From Candidatus Woesearchaeota archaeon (lineage in GTDB: Archaea; Nanobdellota; Nanobdellia; Woesearchaeales; SKIA01): a stretch of DNA of 7,447 bases. The stretch lies in assembly GCA_007116645.1 (NCBI GenBank), contig SKIA01000003.1, forward strand, positions 1 to 7,447. Direction: 5' to 3'. The notes beneath the pieces were generated by a model. That model was given only the letters and a program-made list of their open reading frames with translations. It did not search any database and was not told the origin of the DNA. The position numbers and the translations under genes were made by a program. Positions 4,709 to 7,447 of the stretch are shown here, one piece after another. Each line of letters opens with the position of its first letter. The stretch's first letter is position 1.

Positions 4709-6661
4709 TCATGGTTGAAGCGTTACACTTGTACCAATAGTTGTTCTTACGCCTGCAGCATCAGCAATCTCTACTGATATAATAAGGCCTCCTGGCATAA
4801 GTGCACTCAGAGGAATAATCCCCTCAAGAAGAGGTCCTGTGTCTCGGCCTGCGATGGGCGATGTTAATCCGTCACAAGTAATATTGTATGTGAATGGACG
4901 CACACCATTTTGGACTTGTATCCGTACTGGAAGTCCTCTTGTTCGTTCCAGTTCGCCAAGTGCTATCTCGGTTCCTGGTTTGGGGAAGGCAATTCTTGCG
5001 TCGAACGGGTTTGGTGGTTGTCTTGGAGGTTCAAATAAGAGATCTTTGATTGCCTTTTTTTCTCGCTCGCCTTCTTTTACTACTGCGACGACCCATGAAG
5101 CTCCATCTTCTTGTGTCATTCCAGTACCTGCTCTCAAATCGAATTCAACCACTGTGTTTGCTCCTCTAGCAGTTATTTCTTGCTCTGGGTAACACACAGC
5201 AGTATTGTTGTGTCGATCAAACATGAATACTTTGAGCACAAATGTTGGTTTTGTAAGTCCCGACACGAGGACTCTTGTTTTCACAACCGAACCGTATGGT
5301 GCAGGCGTGCTCTCTGGTGTGAGCTGAATATCCAGGCCAAGATTTGTTTTGGGCTCAGGGTATGTTACGATAACCGCGTCAGTTGTTGGGTGTTCTTTGC
5401 TAATTACAATCGGTTCTGAAGGACTCGTCTGGACAGCTTGCACAGTTTTGTCTCCTTCTCTTTTAATTGCAGTAACCACGTATGACCCGGGCTTTATCCC
5501 TCGGAACATAAATGTCGCATTGTTAAATCGATCGCCGATAGTGCTTCCATCAACACTTCTGACCCATTCTCCTCTCACTCGAGGGTTGCCGTCGGGATGC
5601 ATCAGTATAAGCGTCGTGTTTTGTAAGTTAGGACGTTTTCCATCATGCGTCTCTAACTTGCCCGCAATCCAAAACTCCCCGTGAGGCGGCTCTACTGTGG
5701 TAACAACCGTTATGTCACCTACAACCATCTGTTCTCCGTCAGTTGCTGTGATACGCAGAATGTGTTCTCCTGCATCAAGAGGTTTAGTCATGTGAGTAAC
5801 CAAATTTCCGGTTCCTGATTTAATCACCATTTTTTTGAATCGTTTTTTCAGCTCTATTTTCCATTTGTACCTACCCGTCCCGCCTCTGATATGTGCTTTG
5901 ATAGGTATTTGTTCTTTCTCGTGAAACACACGATCGTTTTCCTGTGGAAGCTCGACTCCGATCTCTAATTGTTCTCTGTTCTGCTTTTCTTCTTTCTCTC
6001 GCCTCACAGCTTCCTCTAGCTTTTTTTTGTGAGGGTCTTCTGAAGAGATTTGGGGAGTGGTTGCAGGAACGTTTGGTTTTTCGGGCGCTGGTTGAGACGG
6101 GCGTTTCTGCTGAGTAATAGGAGCTGGCGCAGGAGCAGTGCCACTGCTACCAACTCCTTTGAATAGTTTTCCAATACACAGTACGAGGGCGATGATTGCA
6201 AATAAGTATCCCAGACCAAACAGCGACCATACGACTGGGTAGTTTGCTTGTAGGTACTGGTACATGTGAGCGTATGGAAGCATGAAGAATGTGTACATTA
6301 AGATGAATGCGAGTGCTGCGGCGCAACCAGCGTTTTTATCCCCCATGAGGTCTCGTAAGAGTTGATAGATGAATACGCCAAAGACAAAGAAGATGATTGC
6401 TGCTGCAAGACCCCCTAGTGCTCCAAACGTAAACCCGGTTTGTTGCGCAAACATGACAAATCCGAAGGTGAGTGCGAGGGCGACTGCGACTGCAATCATT
6501 TTTCCTTCGCGAGCAATTCCTCTTCCGTACTTGTTCTTGTAAATACTAGTGAATGTGAACTGTGCAAGGGCAAGCAGCATCACAAAGACTATTATTGCGT
6601 CAATCAAGTTTGCATATGTTAGGTATAGTCCTGCAATATTGAAGTAGAATTGATTTAACAT
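4709..6661 (-). CDS. five-helix membrane protein with Pro-rich linker and multiple Ig-like beta domains
   Basis: Five hydrophobic segments lie at about 17-39, 55-73, 79-102, 112-133 and 143-165. They are followed by a Pro/Ala/Gln-rich linker (174-204) and a highly charged helix (209-232, HKKKLEEAVRREKEEKQ). The rest is beta-rich: an Ig- or PKD-like domain (232-324, ending AGEHILRITATDGE), a carboxypeptidase-regulatory-like domain (328-435, with GIKPGSYVVTAIKREG at 388-403), a third beta domain (440-545) and a C-terminal Ig-like domain (553-650). The loop after the first helix (YKNKYGRGIAREGK) and the end of the fifth (GKLFKG) are basic, so the positive-inside rule puts the N-terminus outside and the beta domains inside. 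The few cysteines (113, 162, 490, 596) agree. The ATG is 2 nt after the stop of the 260-aa gene, so the two are surely co-transcribed. No enzymatic motif is seen. It may be a membrane scaffold; function is unknown. Confidence 0.85.
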   Translation of the reverse strand: MLNQFYFNIAGLYLTYANLIDAIIVFVMLLALAQFTFTSIYKNKYGRGIAREGKMIAVAVALALTFGFVMFAQQTGFTFGALGGLAAAIIFFVFGVFIYQLLRDLMGDKNAGCAAALAFILMYTFFMLPYAHMYQYLQANYPVVWSLFGLGYLFAIIALVLCIGKLFKGVGSSGTAPAPAPITQQKRPSQPAPEKPNVPATTPQISSEDPHKKKLEEAVRREKEEKQNREQLEIGVELPQENDRVFHEKEQIPIKAHIRGGTGRYKWKIELKKRFKKMVIKSGTGNLVTHMTKPLDAGEHILRITATDGEQMVVGDITVVTTVEPPHGEFWIAGKLETHDGKRPNLQNTTLILMHPDGNPRVRGEWVRSVDGSTIGDRFNNATFMFRGIKPGSYVVTAIKREGDKTVQAVQTSPSEPIVISKEHPTTDAVIVTYPEPKTNLGLDIQLTPESTPAPYGSVVKTRVLVSGLTKPTFVLKVFMFDRHNNTAVCYPEQEITARGANTVVEFDLRAGTGMTQEDGASWVVAVVKEGEREKKAIKDLLFEPPRQPPNPFDARIAFPKPGTEIALGELERTRGLPVRIQVQNGVRPFTYNITCDGLTSPIAGRDTGPLLEGIIPLSALMPGGLIISVEIADAAGVRTTIGTSVTLQP

Positions 6662-6663
6662 AC

Positions 6664-7446
6664 TTAGGGTCGTCCTGCAGTCGCGTTTTTAGTGTTTGTC
6701 CACCCCTGCTCAACGTCTTGAAGGAATTGGTCTAGTTCATTTTTTCGTTGCTCAAGGAAAGCCATTTTTTTATGATTAAGACGGCGTAACTCAGCTTCTA
6801 TTTTCACCCAGTCAGCCAAAAACTTATTCCTTATATTTTGAATTCTGACTTCAAATTCAATTGCTTGCTTATGGATATCCGCGTTGGTTTCTCTCGGCTT
6901 AATGAGCTTCTGGCTATTTTGTATAGCGCTGAGTTCTATTTCAGAAAATAACGCTAAAGTCTTGACTCCTGCACTAATCACTGCATCATCAAGAATCGCT
7001 TGCTCCACGTCATTCTTGAATTGCTCTACCAAGCCACTGACTCGGTTCCCTGCTTCTGTACGCATATTCTTAATAGATTGGGTGTGATTGACAATATGCT
7101 CCGAGAGCTGCAACCGTACTTGGTGTAATTGATAGATGGTCCGTACTCGTTCGATAAGAAACGCGCTCATTCTATCAAGCATTGCAAACTTGCTTGCGGT
7201 GCGTACAAAATGAACCAGTGTTTCTCCATAGAGTCGCAAGTATTCATGCAGATTTTTTGGAGCGCGTTTAAGGGAAGGAAGATCTCGCCGTATACTTAAG
7301 GGAGTCGTAATACTTGTAAACGCCTTAACAAGCTCTTTATCGGTCTTGCGTGCCTTCTCTAATGATTCTTGCATCGCGATAACGTGCTGCTTCATAGGTT
7401 CCATTAACTTGTTATATGTGTTGAGAGCCGCAGGAATATTGCCCAT
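6664..7446 (-). CDS. all-helical, coiled-coil-rich cytoplasmic protein (start may lie outside the window)
   Basis: At least 260 residues, almost entirely predicted alpha-helix, with no signal peptide, membrane segment or cysteine. Heptad-like stretches occur at about 14-45 (KLMEPMKQHVIAMQESLEKA), 95-150 (IERVRTIYQLHQVRLQLSEH), and 190-247 (IHKQAIEFEVRIQNI, then ELRRLNHKKMAFLEQRKNELDQFL). The region between 46 and 65 contains prolines and may be a hinge. The tail (249-260) is polar and disordered-looking. An ATG lies at 7444-7446, but only one more base is visible, so the frame may continue upstream and this Met may be internal. It is the first visible gene of a two-gene operon with the 650-aa membrane protein, which carries its own charged helix next to the membrane. 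A direct partnership is plausible but is inference. No family is recognised. Confidence 0.75.
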   Translation of the reverse strand: MGNIPAALNTYNKLMEPMKQHVIAMQESLEKARKTDKELVKAFTSITTPLSIRRDLPSLKRAPKNLHEYLRLYGETLVHFVRTASKFAMLDRMSAFLIERVRTIYQLHQVRLQLSEHIVNHTQSIKNMRTEAGNRVSGLVEQFKNDVEQAILDDAVISAGVKTLALFSEIELSAIQNSQKLIKPRETNADIHKQAIEFEVRIQNIRNKFLADWVKIEAELRRLNHKKMAFLEQRKNELDQFLQDVEQGWTNTKNATAGRP

Positions 7447-7447
7447 C

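Noticed and set aside
4839..5192. plus-strand open frames opposite the 650-aa gene (also 5111-5419 and 5349-5684)
   Set aside because: They lie antisense to a gene with clear domain structure and show low-complexity Ser/Cys/Thr composition without recognisable features.

Overview
The window most likely comes from an archaeon, probably one of the small-genome DPANN-type lineages (Woesearchaeota or Pacearchaeota-like). This assignment is inference. The supporting signs are TATA-like boxes about 21-30 nt upstream of start codons with no Shine-Dalgarno sequence (leaderless-style promoters), a short XerA-like tyrosine recombinase, and neighbours that are mostly unrecognised membrane or secreted proteins. 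No rRNA, tRNA, CRISPR array or insertion sequence is visible.

Left part, minus strand (1-2857). Three genes read leftward. The first encodes a 136-aa multi-pass membrane protein. The second encodes a 75-aa protein with a helical N-terminus and one C-terminal membrane anchor. The third encodes a 689-aa secreted protein with 26 cysteines, acidic calcium-binding-type repeats, a MopE-like DCDD...PGA motif, an exact 13-residue CX4C tandem repeat, an HELTHVAQQ motif, and a C-terminal tail matching the DNA-binding arm of HU. The start of another leftward gene may lie at the left edge.

Centre, plus strand (2858-4706). xerA diverges from the membrane-protein gene across 29 bp that hold a palindromic TATATATA. 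It is followed by a separately promoted 329-aa protein with about five imperfect 20-residue Gly/Ala-rich repeats, possibly a beta-solenoid or beta-roll.

Right part, minus strand (4709-7446). A 260-aa all-helical protein, possibly incomplete at its start, and a 650-aa protein form a tight operon with 2 nt between them. The 650-aa protein has five membrane segments, a Pro-rich linker, a charged helix and several Ig-like or carboxypeptidase-regulatory-like beta domains. Its stop codon is 2 nt from that of the convergent 329-aa gene. Charge distribution and low cysteine content suggest its beta domains face the cytoplasm, which is unusual.

Only XerA has a clear biochemical role. The rest looks like cell-surface and envelope biology. 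The most distinctive item is the 689-aa secreted protein, which may hold metal and possibly DNA outside the cell.
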